Shown here in pieces: positions 53,242 to 61,598 of a stretch of 64,000 nucleotides of DNA. The stretch comes from Bacteroidales bacterium. GTDB taxonomy: Bacteria; Bacteroidota; Bacteroidia; Bacteroidales; UBA932. How positions within the stretch are numbered: the first letter of the stretch is position 1; every line of letters begins with the position of its first letter. The notes under the pieces are model-generated. The model was not told the origin of the DNA, ran no database searches, and saw only the letters and a list, made by a program, of their open reading frames with translations. A program made the translations under genes and the position numbers. The stretch spans positions 55,395-119,394 of the forward strand of contig SUYU01000009.1 in NCBI GenBank assembly GCA_015060245.1. The letters are read 5' to 3'.

Positions 53242-53376
53242 TTATCCTACAATACCCTCACATCCTAGTCCGCAAAAAGAGCATCCTTCAGGAGCGATAT
53301 TGCTTAAAGCAATCTCTTCTTCCATTTTGGCAACCAATTCTGTTGCTTCAATTAATAAAGTGTCGTTTACTTTCAT
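53242..53376 (-). CDS. Cys-rich RiPP precursor peptide (44 aa)
   Basis: 44 aa. An acidic, helical leader (MKVNDTLLIEATELVAKMEE, then EIALSNIAPE) is followed by a core GCSFCGLGCEGIVG with three Cys in CxxCxxxC spacing. It has no signal peptide and no GG cleavage motif; the SNIAPEG region may hold the cut site. It is directly followed by a radical SAM/SPASM gene and a YcaO gene on the same strand, the classic layout of a ribosomally made and modified peptide. The reading frame is too short for ordinary gene finders but is clear in sequence. No dedicated exporter or protease is seen next to it. I do not recognise the peptide family. Confidence 0.8.
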   Translation of the reverse strand: MKVNDTLLIEATELVAKMEEEIALSNIAPEGCSFCGLGCEGIVG

Positions 53377-53451
53377 GATAATTAATGATTTGTTGTTATC
53401 CCTACTCTATTATGGCTTTTCGGGGTACGCCATATTTTAAAATTACATACA

Positions 53452-53814
53452 TTAATGATTCAAGGTGTGGTGACAAATCTGGCCGCATCTTTTGCAACGA
53501 GTTATAACTCCATCTGGGGTATGCTCTGTAATTTCCAAATTATCATATCCGCACTCATTACAACTTAATGTGTATTTATGCCCAAACTTTCTGACTTCTG
53601 TTCCACTGCCCATGCCAAAAAATAATTGGGAGATTATACCGCATATGAATAGGGCGAGGAGTGCATACCAGAAACCTTCGCAGATCCATACTACAACAAT
53701 TACAATCAGAATCAGTATTCCTATAATTAAGTCTACTGATTTCCAAAGTGAGCGCAATGCTCTGCATATCAGAGCAAGTAGGGCTAATATGGCAAGCCAT
53801 CCAAGAAATCCCAT
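53452..53814 (-). CDS. Small membrane protein with C-terminal zinc ribbon
   Basis: 120 aa. Three hydrophobic helices in the first 70 residues (GWLAILALLALICRALRSLW, LIIGILILIVIVVVWICEGF, ALLALFICGIISQLFFG) are followed by a zinc-ribbon-like domain, CNECGYDNLEI and CKRCGQICHH, ending HTLNH. It precedes the RiPP precursor by 75 bp on the same strand. A link to export or immunity is possible but only from position. Function unknown. Confidence 0.6.
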   Translation of the reverse strand: MGFLGWLAILALLALICRALRSLWKSVDLIIGILILIVIVVVWICEGFWYALLALFICGIISQLFFGMGSGTEVRKFGHKYTLSCNECGYDNLEITEHTPDGVITRCKRCGQICHHTLNH

Positions 53815-53922
53815 GATGTTTAATATGTTTGGTTGTTTATATTCTTAATCATTTCAAAGTTATATTTATTGCGTATAGGTGTTCTGTATTAATTCAGGTT
53901 AATCAATCTTTTTACTTTTTTA

Positions 53923-54357
53923 TTAAAAATTTTTCACATTCCAAAGAGGAGATATCCGTGTCACCCGTTTTAAAGTTTCGCTCCAATAAATCAGGATACT
54001 TTGACGGTCTTTATGCATTCTTTCATTAATATGATATAACTCATGTCTAGTTATCTGGGCTCTGATGTAAGGATACCCGTCTTCATCTTCATAGAACCAA
54101 TCAAATACTAAATCTCTGTATATATGGTGTCGATACTTACCAGTGGTTGATCGGTCATCAGGAAAAGTCTCGTCTGACTCAAACCTAATCTCATCAGAAA
54201 AATTATGGTTGATGCTGAAATTATTGTACTCGAATGCATCCCGCAACAAATAGATTGCTTGTCGTTTTAGTTCTGTGTCTTTGCTTTCAATGCTCTTAAG
54301 AATGCTGTTGTGCATGTCAGCAATCAGCCGCTTTGCATCAAATAAAGTCTGTATCAT
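53923..54357 (-). CDS. Hypothetical protein
   Basis: 144 aa, soluble, no signal peptide. Helical N-terminus (MIQTLFDAKRLIADMHNSIL), then a mixed beta region with YRHHIYRDLVFDWFYEDEDG and ITRHELYHINERMHKDRQSI. I do not recognise a family. It ends 109 bp before the three-helix protein and starts 3 bp after the stop of the SH3 protein gene, so the two are probably cotranslated. Confidence 0.55.
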   Translation of the reverse strand: MIQTLFDAKRLIADMHNSILKSIESKDTELKRQAIYLLRDAFEYNNFSINHNFSDEIRFESDETFPDDRSTTGKYRHHIYRDLVFDWFYEDEDGYPYIRAQITRHELYHINERMHKDRQSILIYWSETLKRVTRISPLWNVKNF

Positions 54358-54359
54358 AA

Positions 54360-54866
54360 TTAAAATAGATTGTAGATTTTAATTGCTAACCAAATGGCAC
54401 CAATGAAAAATAAAGGGCAACTGCCATCATCTTTAGATGGCCTTTTGACAATTGTTCCATCTTCGAAAACATCATACCATACGCTTTTATCACGACTAGA
54501 AATACTGATTATAATCAATAATATAGGTACAAACCATCCCAAGAATTTGCCTGCTATCTTTTTAAGTACAAGTTTGGGATTTTTATGCTTGCTTTGTTCA
54601 ACAGACGTATTCTCCGAATGACTGAAATTTAGATATTCAGCACTTACATACCCGGTTATGGATGATGTTGAGATTTTAATCCAGCCATTATGAATTTCAT
54701 TATTTGCCGAAACAATCTCACCCCGTCTTACGACTCCAATGACAGTTCCATTTTTTGATGGTTGACTGCGGACATTAAGAACATTTGCTGTAACGCTATA
54801 GTAGTCGGTTGCATACATTAATATAGGCAGCATAAAGAGAATGGTGTAGCAGATATATTTTTTCAT
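54360..54866 (-). CDS. Exported bacterial SH3-domain protein
   Basis: 168 aa. Signal peptide (MKKYICYTILFMLPILMYAT), then one SH3b domain (VTANVLNVRSQPSKNGTVIG, GWIKISTSSITGYVSAEYL) of about 60 residues, a Lys-rich linker, and a transmembrane helix (FLGWFVPILLIIISIS) with a short tail that returns to a hydrophobic C-terminus (PLFFIGAIWLAIKIYNLF). SH3b domains usually bind peptidoglycan or peptides in the periplasm, so this is likely a wall- or membrane-facing protein. Its gene is 89 bp from the upstream MORN-like membrane protein. Confidence 0.68.
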   Translation of the reverse strand: MKKYICYTILFMLPILMYATDYYSVTANVLNVRSQPSKNGTVIGVVRRGEIVSANNEIHNGWIKISTSSITGYVSAEYLNFSHSENTSVEQSKHKNPKLVLKKIAGKFLGWFVPILLIIISISSRDKSVWYDVFEDGTIVKRPSKDDGSCPLFFIGAIWLAIKIYNLF

Positions 54867-54955
54867 GATCTTTTTGTCTTGTTATTAGTGTTGGACCAGA
54901 ATATTTGTCTTAAACTTAATCAGTAACTCTTTAGATAGATATAGTATGCTTTGTT

Positions 54956-56224
54956 TTATGCCAATATGAGAAATAGTAAGCATCCGGCTATGGTCATAAT
55001 AATTAGGCATAATGAAACTGATGCTGTTTTGACTATTTTTGGAGTACCATCAGGCTCTGTGTAATATATGGATTCTTCATCCCATTGGCCTTTGAATAAA
55101 TAAGAATGCATTGACCTTATTAACTCGATATGCCGATGTGTGCAGATCTTAAAAAATATTATTATGGCAAGTCCCAGTAATGAAAAATATAGCCAGTAAT
55201 GCGTTGTAGAAGTGGGAAGTAAGCAAACCATAGTATAAATGCACCAGGTGATAATAGGAATTGATAAAGTAACTTCTATTGCCTCTGTACGATACGTTTT
55301 TACAAAAGAGGGAATACACCCCAACAAGGCTGTAATAAAAATTGCAAAAGGAATCGCTATAATATACAATATACATTCCCACCACACCATAACAGGCCAT
55401 TTGGCAATAATTGAAATAGGCGACAAGAACAGTATATGTGTGACAATAACAGTCAAGATTGCCGGGAGCAATGTAAAAGTTTTTAAGATTAAGAAATGTT
55501 TGTTGGAATAGAGCCGCCTTTTGGTCATTTCAACTTCCTTTTTTGCCTGTTGTTCAGCCAATTCCTTTTCTCTTTCTTTCCGTTCCCTCTCATATTTCTC
55601 TGCAAGTCGGGCATTCCGTTCTCTTTGTCTCCGTTCATCTTCAATACGCTGCTGTTCCCTTATGATTTGTTCTTGCCTAATTTTCCTTAAGCGTTGGGGA
55701 GATCTTCTTATTTGACGTTGACCAGCGTAATAACAATAGCGTGAAGGGCCTTCCATCGCTCCAATGGATATGCGTCCGGCTATTTCCAATCTTTCCTTTG
55801 CATCTTCGGATGAAAATATGCACCAAACACCATTATCTGTAAGTTCTCCGTGGTTAAATTCACCAACGAAATAGATTATAATCGTATCACCCTCATCATC
55901 TCTTTCCCATTCCCAACTATATACACCGCTTCCATGCCATAAATTTTCACTGTCTACATGGCCCAAATAAAAGTCGTAGTTTGTATACTCATCCATATTT
56001 GGCCTTGGCAAACATTGGTGTATTATCCTGCGGGAACTATTCAATACATCTGTAAACCTGTCGCAGATGTAACTTTTATCATTATAGTTCATATGATAAA
56101 AATGTCCGCGCTCATATGGCTCATTAAAGTATTTCAAAAGTCGTCTGTACCGCTTAAGTACATTTTCATAAGCAGATTCCGCATCCAAGCAGCGGTTTTG
56201 GTTACCGATAAGTTGTGTTGACAT
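54956..56224 (-). CDS. Membrane protein with MORN-like repeat and coiled coil
   Basis: 422 aa from the Met at 56224 (MSTQLIGNQNRCLDAESAYE). The open frame runs on to 56380 but those 52 codons lie inside a structured leader RNA and its terminator, so they are not translated. Features: WHGSGVYSWEWERDDEGD and YFVGEFNHGELTDNGVW resemble MORN repeats, then a long charged coiled coil (about 170-245, Arg/Glu/Lys/Gln-rich), and several C-terminal transmembrane helices (for example LLPAILTVIVTHILFL). It is expressed, if at all, after the terminator at 56248-56288 is read through. Function unknown; may be an envelope sensor or scaffold. Confidence 0.6.
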   Translation of the reverse strand: MSTQLIGNQNRCLDAESAYENVLKRYRRLLKYFNEPYERGHFYHMNYNDKSYICDRFTDVLNSSRRIIHQCLPRPNMDEYTNYDFYLGHVDSENLWHGSGVYSWEWERDDEGDTIIIYFVGEFNHGELTDNGVWCIFSSEDAKERLEIAGRISIGAMEGPSRYCYYAGQRQIRRSPQRLRKIRQEQIIREQQRIEDERRQRERNARLAEKYERERKEREKELAEQQAKKEVEMTKRRLYSNKHFLILKTFTLLPAILTVIVTHILFLSPISIIAKWPVMVWWECILYIIAIPFAIFITALLGCIPSFVKTYRTEAIEVTLSIPIITWCIYTMVCLLPTSTTHYWLYFSLLGLAIIIFFKICTHRHIELIRSMHSYLFKGQWDEESIYYTEPDGTPKIVKTASVSLCLIIMTIAGCLLFLILA

Positions 56225-56247
56225 GGTTGGATATAATATATCAATGC

Positions 56248-56288
56248 AAAAAAAAGCGTGGAACTCTACTTTGTCGCTCGTTCCACGC
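56248..56288 (-). terminator. Strong intrinsic terminator of the leader RNA
   Basis: Perfect 9-bp stem GCGTGGAAC/GTTCCACGC with a 15-nt loop and a run of eight T on the minus strand. It lies 24-64 nt upstream of the 422-aa gene's start codon, so transcription into that gene requires read-through. Confidence 0.85.
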
Positions 56289-56533
56289 TTAGAGGCCTTC
56301 GCATGCCCGGTGTAGTAGAACGAGCAACGCAGAAGCCCACGCCGATATGCTTGATATATATCTGAAGAACTCAGATACACAGATTATAGCATACCCATGA
56401 GCATCTACCGTTGCTTTGTCTTGACTACACCTGAAAGTTGCGAAGTTCCTAAGCAGCAAGAGCAAAACGTTGAGTAAACGCTTAAAATATGTAATTTACC
56501 CACCCTCCCGTTGTATTAATGAATCGGCGGGTA
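56248..56533 (-). ncRNA. Candidate leader or small RNA with competing terminator and antiterminator
   Basis: A TAnnTTTG box (TACCTTTG, 56547-56540) would start an RNA near 56533 on the minus strand. Near its end, GCGTGGAAC (56288-56280) pairs with GTTCCACGC (56264-56256) and is followed by eight U: a strong terminator 24 nt before the 422-aa gene. GAACGAGCGAC (56283-56273), which overlaps the terminator stem, can instead pair with GTTGCTCGTTC (56328-56318). The two helices exclude each other. A separate TATCTGA/TCAGATA hairpin lies at about 56355-56375. This could be a regulated leader for the downstream gene, or a stable small RNA with a pseudoknot. No known family recognised; RNase P, tmRNA and SRP motifs are absent. 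Confidence 0.55.
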
Positions 56534-56539
56534 TCATCA

Positions 56540-56547
56540 CAAAGGTA
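56540..56547 (-). promoter_or_regulatory. -7 box (TACCTTTG) for the leader RNA
   Basis: TAnnTTTG match about 6 nt before the proposed RNA start. The upstream TTTG box is not clear. It is the only good promoter-like site between the foldback element and the 422-aa gene. Confidence 0.45.
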
Positions 56548-56598
56548 ACAAAATTATTTTTAGAGTGAACCTATTTGCTTATGAATTATTAATTATAC

Positions 56599-56786
56599 TT
56601 AAGAGGAAATTAGTAGAAGTTTGCCAAGGTGGCGTAGATAATCATTTCAGATGAGCCGTCAAATTTCCGTCTGTTTGAGCAGACGCCTGGTAGGTAGGAT
56701 CTTGGGGCGTCTGTGAGTCAGGAAATTAGGCTCAAATGAAATGGATTATTAGCCAAACTGAAGGCACTTCTACATTTCCTCTTAAT
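56599..56786. mobile_element. 188-bp foldback (MITE-like) element
   Basis: A long imperfect inverted repeat. The ends are TTAAGAGGAAAT and ATTTCCTCTTAA, continuing inward as GTAGAAGT/ACTTCTAC, then a diverged arm, TTTCAGATGAGCC with the inverse of GGCTCAAATGAAA, and a perfect inner stem CAGACGCC/GGCGTCTG around a loop of about 18 nt. It encodes nothing. The ends finish in TTAA. It lies between tnaA and the leader RNA, so it may be a miniature transposon without its own transposase, or a transcribed hairpin. Confidence 0.6.
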
Positions 56787-56793
56787 AAATAGC

Positions 56794-56830
56794 AAAATCC
56801 CTGTCAGAATACATCTCTGACAGGGATCTG
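56794..56830 (-). terminator. tnaA terminator
   Basis: ATCCCTGTCAGA pairs with its inverse around a short loop; read on the minus strand the stem is followed by TTTTGCTATTTATT. It lies about 40 bp past the tnaA stop. Confidence 0.7.
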
Positions 56831-56866
56831 TTGTTTAATGCGGGTTGTTGCAGATATTGCTTCCGA

Positions 56867-58240
56867 TTAAAGTCTCTCAAGTTTAACTGTGAAGTGGCGC
56901 ATAAGTTCAGTCTCCCAAACAATCTTCACACCGCGGGTAATCTTGTCCCTGCGGTCATAAACGTTCTTGAGCGCCGCAGCAATAACATCCATGTGGTTGT
57001 TGGTGTAGACGCGGCGAGCAATGCACAAACGTAGAAGGTCAAGTCCGCCAAAACGGTTCTCGCGGGTAACAGGATCGCGGTCGGCAAGGATATATCCAAT
57101 CTCGCAACCACGGATACCGGCCTCAATATAGAGTTCAATTGCAAGAGTCTGTGCAGGGAACTCCTCTTTAGGAATGTTTGAAAGGACTTTGTCGGCATCA
57201 ACAAAGATGGCATGGCCGCCAACAGGACGCTGGTAAGGAATGCCGTACTCGTCAAGTTTTGCTGCAAGGTACTGAACCTGTCTGATGCGGGTCTCAACGG
57301 TCTCGAACTCTGTGTTCTCGTCAAGTCCGACAGCAAGGGCTGCCATATCCCTGCCGTTCATGCCGCCGTATGTCAAATAACCCTCAAAAGGAATACAGAA
57401 TCTCTTTGCGCCCTCATACCAGTCCTCATGGCGTGTAGCAATGAAACCGCCCATGTTTACAAGACCATCTTTCTTTGAAGACATAGTCATACCGTCGGCG
57501 TATGAGTACATCTCCTTGACGATCTCCTTGATGGTTTTGTCGGCATAGCCCTCCTCACGGGTCTTAATGAAGTATGCATTCTCAACAAAACGTGCAGAGT
57601 CAAAAATCACGCGTTTGCCATATTTGTCGGCAATTGCACGTACCTCACGCAGGTTCTGCATAGAAACAGGCTGTCCGCCGGCAGTATTGTTGGTAATTGT
57701 AACCACAATGAAAGGAGTCTTGTCTGCAAACTCCTCAAGGGCCTTCTCAAGTTTTTTAGGATCTACATTGCCTTTGAAAGGAACCTCAAGTTGTGTATCT
57801 TTTGCCTCATCAACTGTACAATCAAGGGCAGTTGCCTTGCGGCTCTCAATATGGCCTTTTGTTGTATCAAAATGTGAGTTTCCAGGAACAACATCACCGC
57901 CCTTTACAAGGTGGCTGAAAAGCACGTTCTCTGCGGCACGGCCCTGATGAGTAGGAATTACATACTCAAAACCGGTAAGACGGGTAATGGTATCTTTTAG
58001 TTGGAAGAAAGAAGAAGAGCCTGCGTAACTCTCGTCGCCCATCATCATTGCTGCCCATTGGCGGTCGCTCATGGCACCTGTGCCGGAGTCTGTCAAACAG
58101 TCAATGTAAACCTGGTCAGACTTAAGTTGGAACAAGTTGTAGTCCGCTTCCTTGATCCATTGTTCGCGCTCTTCGCGTGTACTCTTTTTAAGAGGTTCAA
58201 CCATCTTGATTTTCCAAGATTCTGCAAAAGGTAGTTCCAT
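56867..58240 (-). CDS. tnaA: Tryptophanase (tryptophan indole-lyase)
   Basis: 457 aa from the Met at 58240 (MELPFAESWKIKMVEPLKKS); the frame extends 24 codons further but those are not conserved. Features: DSGTGAMSDRQWAAMMMGDE, PTHQGRAAENVL, TITNNTAGGQPVSM, DSARFVENAYFI, and MSSKKDGL with the PLP Lys near 257. It is a beta-eliminating lyase that degrades tryptophan to indole, pyruvate and ammonia. Overall it resembles Bacteroides tryptophanases more than tyrosine phenol-lyase, but the two families are close and a role on tyrosine cannot be excluded. No TnaC-like leader peptide and no trp transporter are next to it. Confidence 0.88.
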   Translation of the reverse strand: MELPFAESWKIKMVEPLKKSTREEREQWIKEADYNLFQLKSDQVYIDCLTDSGTGAMSDRQWAAMMMGDESYAGSSSFFQLKDTITRLTGFEYVIPTHQGRAAENVLFSHLVKGGDVVPGNSHFDTTKGHIESRKATALDCTVDEAKDTQLEVPFKGNVDPKKLEKALEEFADKTPFIVVTITNNTAGGQPVSMQNLREVRAIADKYGKRVIFDSARFVENAYFIKTREEGYADKTIKEIVKEMYSYADGMTMSSKKDGLVNMGGFIATRHEDWYEGAKRFCIPFEGYLTYGGMNGRDMAALAVGLDENTEFETVETRIRQVQYLAAKLDEYGIPYQRPVGGHAIFVDADKVLSNIPKEEFPAQTLAIELYIEAGIRGCEIGYILADRDPVTRENRFGGLDLLRLCIARRVYTNNHMDVIAAALKNVYDRRDKITRGVKIVWETELMRHFTVKLERL

Positions 58241-58369
58241 AGTATCAAATATTTTTTTGTCTTCCGACAGATATTTATAATTAAAAATTGAAATCAAATT
58301 ACAAAACGTCACAAGATACGGAGTTTTGTTTACATTTCATAATTTTTGTTCTATAAATTTATTCCAAGT

Positions 58370-58408
58370 AAAAACAAAAGGCTGTCAGTCCGCAGACCGA
58401 CAGCCTTT
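58370..58408 (-). terminator. secDF terminator
   Basis: AAAGGCTGTCGGTC pairs with GACTGACAGCCTTT around a 4-nt loop on the minus strand, followed by TGTTTTTAC. Strong intrinsic terminator 20 bp past the secDF stop. Confidence 0.82.
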
Positions 58409-58427
58409 CACTACTTATTATGAAAAA

Positions 58428-61400
58428 TTATTTTTTCAACTCTGCTTTCTTTGCTTTTCTCATGTTAAGGTCATATACGATTGGAGTACCCACGAAGATT
58501 GAAGAGTAAGCACCAACAATAATACCAACGATCAAAGCGCATGCGAAACCTCTGATAACCTCACCACCGAAGATTGCAATGGCAACCATTACAACCAATG
58601 TTGAAGCGGAAGTATTCACACAACGTGCAAGAGTACTGTTCAACGCCTCATTGATGTTGAGTTTAAGTTCGCGTTTAGGATACAATACGTTGTACTCGCG
58701 GATACGGTCAAAAATAACCACTGAGTCATTGATAGAGTAACCGATGATTGTAAGAACCGCTGCAATGAATGTCTGGTCAACGTCAAGGCTGAATGGAAGA
58801 ATGCCTGAGAACAATGAGAAGAATCCAATAACAATGATTGAGTCATGGGCCAATGAAATCAAACCACCTGTACCCCATGTCCAGTTGCGGAAACGTGCTG
58901 CAATGTACAAGAAGATTGCAATCATTGACAATACAATTGCCACAACAGCATTTCTCTTGATGTCGTCTGCGATTGTAGGACCAACCTTATCTGAACTGAT
59001 GATACCGTTAGGGTTGTTTACAGTTGAAGTGAAGTCTTCCAAACTCATCTCTGCGTTATAGAAGCCTTTCAATGCATTGTACAATTTTGCCTCAACCTCC
59101 TGGTCAACCTCTGTAGAGTTGTCCTGGATCTTGTATTTGGTAGTAACCTTCATCTGGCTCTCGCCACCGAACTGTTTAACCTCAACAGTCTCACCGAACT
59201 CTGCGTTTGCAGCGCTTCTGATCTCCTCTGCTGTAACATCCTTGTCAAAACGAAGAATGTATGTTCTACCGCCTGTAAAGTCTACACCATAAGAGAAGCC
59301 TTTGAATGCAATTGAAGCGATGCTTATGATAACCAATGCAGATGAAACGATGTAAGCGGTCTTACGAAGTTTCACAAAGTCAATATGTACATTCTGCAAG
59401 AAACCTCTTGAGAATTTGTTGTCAAATGTGATGTTTTTGTTCTTGTCAAGTCTTGCCTCAAAGATAAGTCTTGTGATAAAGATTGAACTCAACATTGAAG
59501 TGATGATACCTACTACCAATGTAGTTGCAAAACCCTGTACAGGACCTGAACCGAAGATGAACAATACGATACCAGTGATGATGGTTGTCAAGTTACCGTC
59601 AATAATGGCAGAGTAAGCGTTGCTGTAACCGTCCTTGATGGCAGTTCTCAACTGTTTGCCTGCTCTCAACTCCTCTTTTACACGCTCGTAGATGATAACG
59701 TTAGCATCCACTGCCATACCCATTGTCAACACCAAACCTGCGATACCAGGCAATGTAAGTACTGCGCCGAATGATGCCAATGCACCGAACAGGAACAATG
59801 CGTTGCAAAGAAGTGCAATGTTTGCAACAATACCTGCACCGTTGTAGAAGATGATCATGTAAACAAGTACAAGACAGAATGCAAGGATGAATGAGATGAA
59901 ACCTGCATTGATTGACTCTGAACCAAGGCTAGGACCAACAACTTGCTCCTGGATAATTGTAGCAGGCGCAGGAAGTTTACCTGATTTCAATACGTTGGCC
60001 AAGTCCTCTGCCTCAGTGATTGTGAAGTTACCGGTAATCTGTGAACGTCCGCCGGTAATCTCTGACTGTACTGTAGGGTAAGAGTATACCATACCGTCCA
60101 ATACAATTGCAATCTGTTTCTGAAGGTTGTCAGCAGTAAGTCTTGCCCAGATACGGCTACCCTCTGCATTCATTACCATGTCAACTTGTGGAGAACCGCC
60201 GGTGTTGCCGTATGCAACAGAAGCGTCGCTTACCATACCACCGTCAAGAGGTGCTTTGCCGTCACGTGTGTTTGCTTTGATTGCAACCAACTCGTAAAGT
60301 ACGCCTGATGGATCAAACTGGCTTGGCTGTACAGTCCACATTGCTTTAAGTTCTGCAGGAAGAAGAGCCTGTACTTGAGGCATCTTCAAATATGAGTTGA
60401 TAAGAACAGTATCTTTGTAGTGTGCTCTACCTATACAAGCACCTGGAGCCAACTGATTGTTGTAAACACTTGGATTAAGAACTGCAAACAAAGGATTCTC
60501 TTTTGCCCATGCTGCAGCATCTGCAGAAAGTGAGTCGTTTGCCAAAAGTTCGCTTGTTGCATCTTTTGCTGTAGAGTCTGCAACCGCCTCAGTCTCCTCT
60601 GTTGCAAGAATATCCTTCAAAGCGGCATTTGCCTCAACCAAGAACGGATAGATCTCTGAGTTGTCATAAGTAGGCCAGAACTCCAATGATGCTGTACCTT
60701 GAAGAAGTTTTCTTACACGCTCAGGCTCTTTTACACCTGGAAGTTCAACAAGGATTCTGCCTGAGTTGCCCAATTTCTGAATGTTTGGCTGTGTTACACC
60801 AAAGCGGTCAATACGGTTTCTCAATACGTTGAATGAGTTTGCAATTGCACTTTCAGCCTCCTCGCGGATAACTTTGATTACATCTGCGTTGCTTGTCTCA
60901 GGGTTGATCTTGTCGCGCATCTCGTATGTGCCGAATACGCTTGCCAATCTCTTGCCAGGAGCAACCTCATCCCAACTCTCTGCGAATAGAGTGATGAAAT
61001 CCTCACGTGAATTAGCCTCTTTCTGGCTGGCAAGAGCCAATGCCTGCTCAAACTCAGGTGACTGGTTACCGTCGGCCAAAGCCTTGATAAGGTCCTTAAC
61101 CTGAACCTGAAGCATTACGTTCATACCACCTTTAAGGTCAAGACCCAAGTTTATCTCTTTAGCCTTGATATCCTTGTAGGTATAACCCAAGAATACTTTC
61201 TCTGAAGAGATTGAGTCAATATAGAACCTGTTTTTCTCTTTAGCAACTGAGTCAAGGTAAAAAGCCTTGTCTACGTCTGCTACTTTTGCGAATTGGGCAC
61301 TCTGCTTAACTGCCTCAACAGCAGCCTCGGCATACTTTTCTGCCTTCTTCTCCTGATGCGATGTAGCCCATGTGAACGAAAGTTGGTAAACACAGGCCAA

Positions 61401-61445
61401 CGCTACTAGAATTGCCACAAATTTAATGGCGCCTTTACTTTGCAT
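58428..61445 (-). CDS. secDF: Protein translocase fusion SecDF
   Basis: 1005 aa, the normal size of the Bacteroidetes SecD-SecF fusion. N-terminal SecD: a first helix, the INLGLDLKGGMNVMLQVQV motif, the P1 and P2 periplasmic regions with SGRILVELPGVKEPERVRKL, and helices with TLPGIAGLVLTMGMAVDANV. SecF follows (GVDFTGGRTYILRF, IIGYSINDSVVIFDRIRE). It uses proton flow to complete protein export through SecYEG. A TACATTTG box at 61526-61519 gives a leader of about 65 nt. Confidence 0.97.
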   Translation of the reverse strand: MQSKGAIKFVAILVALACVYQLSFTWATSHQEKKAEKYAEAAVEAVKQSAQFAKVADVDKAFYLDSVAKEKNRFYIDSISSEKVFLGYTYKDIKAKEINLGLDLKGGMNVMLQVQVKDLIKALADGNQSPEFEQALALASQKEANSREDFITLFAESWDEVAPGKRLASVFGTYEMRDKINPETSNADVIKVIREEAESAIANSFNVLRNRIDRFGVTQPNIQKLGNSGRILVELPGVKEPERVRKLLQGTASLEFWPTYDNSEIYPFLVEANAALKDILATEETEAVADSTAKDATSELLANDSLSADAAAWAKENPLFAVLNPSVYNNQLAPGACIGRAHYKDTVLINSYLKMPQVQALLPAELKAMWTVQPSQFDPSGVLYELVAIKANTRDGKAPLDGGMVSDASVAYGNTGGSPQVDMVMNAEGSRIWARLTADNLQKQIAIVLDGMVYSYPTVQSEITGGRSQITGNFTITEAEDLANVLKSGKLPAPATIIQEQVVGPSLGSESINAGFISFILAFCLVLVYMIIFYNGAGIVANIALLCNALFLFGALASFGAVLTLPGIAGLVLTMGMAVDANVIIYERVKEELRAGKQLRTAIKDGYSNAYSAIIDGNLTTIITGIVLFIFGSGPVQGFATTLVVGIITSMLSSIFITRLIFEARLDKNKNITFDNKFSRGFLQNVHIDFVKLRKTAYIVSSALVIISIASIAFKGFSYGVDFTGGRTYILRFDKDVTAEEIRSAANAEFGETVEVKQFGGESQMKVTTKYKIQDNSTEVDQEVEAKLYNALKGFYNAEMSLEDFTSTVNNPNGIISSDKVGPTIADDIKRNAVVAIVLSMIAIFLYIAARFRNWTWGTGGLISLAHDSIIVIGFFSLFSGILPFSLDVDQTFIAAVLTIIGYSINDSVVIFDRIREYNVLYPKRELKLNINEALNSTLARCVNTSASTLVVMVAIAIFGGEVIRGFACALIVGIIVGAYSSIFVGTPIVYDLNMRKAKKAELKK

Positions 61446-61518
61446 GTTTTATATAATTTTTATGATTTATAATTCAGGTTCAGCCAAAGCATAACTCTGA
61501 TAAATTTAAAACAAGGTG

Positions 61519-61564
61519 CAAATGTACAATTTTTTCCTAATATATAAAGTATTTCATATCTTTG
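61519..61564. promoter_or_regulatory. Divergent -7 boxes of secDF and the PD40 gene
   Basis: On the minus strand TACATTTG at 61526-61519 faces secDF (start 61445). On the plus strand TATCTTTG at 61557-61564 faces the gene at 61599. Both fit TAnnTTTG; -33 boxes are not clear. Confidence 0.55.
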
Positions 61565-61598
61565 TTGATGCATTTTTGCACAAAATCGTAAGAACACC

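Noticed and set aside
52333..53440. Plus-strand frames opposite the radical SAM and precursor genes
   Set aside because: They have no family features and no promoters, while the minus strand carries clear Cys motifs and the operon order.
56225..56380. N-terminal extension of the 422-aa membrane protein
   Set aside because: These codons lie over a strong terminator and structured leader RNA; translation from 56224 avoids that and begins with a normal-looking soluble N-terminus.
56867..58240. Tyrosine phenol-lyase instead of tryptophanase
   Set aside because: Overall sequence and the N-terminal ELPFAESWKIKMVEP segment fit the Bacteroides tryptophanase group better, although the families are related and this is not absolute.
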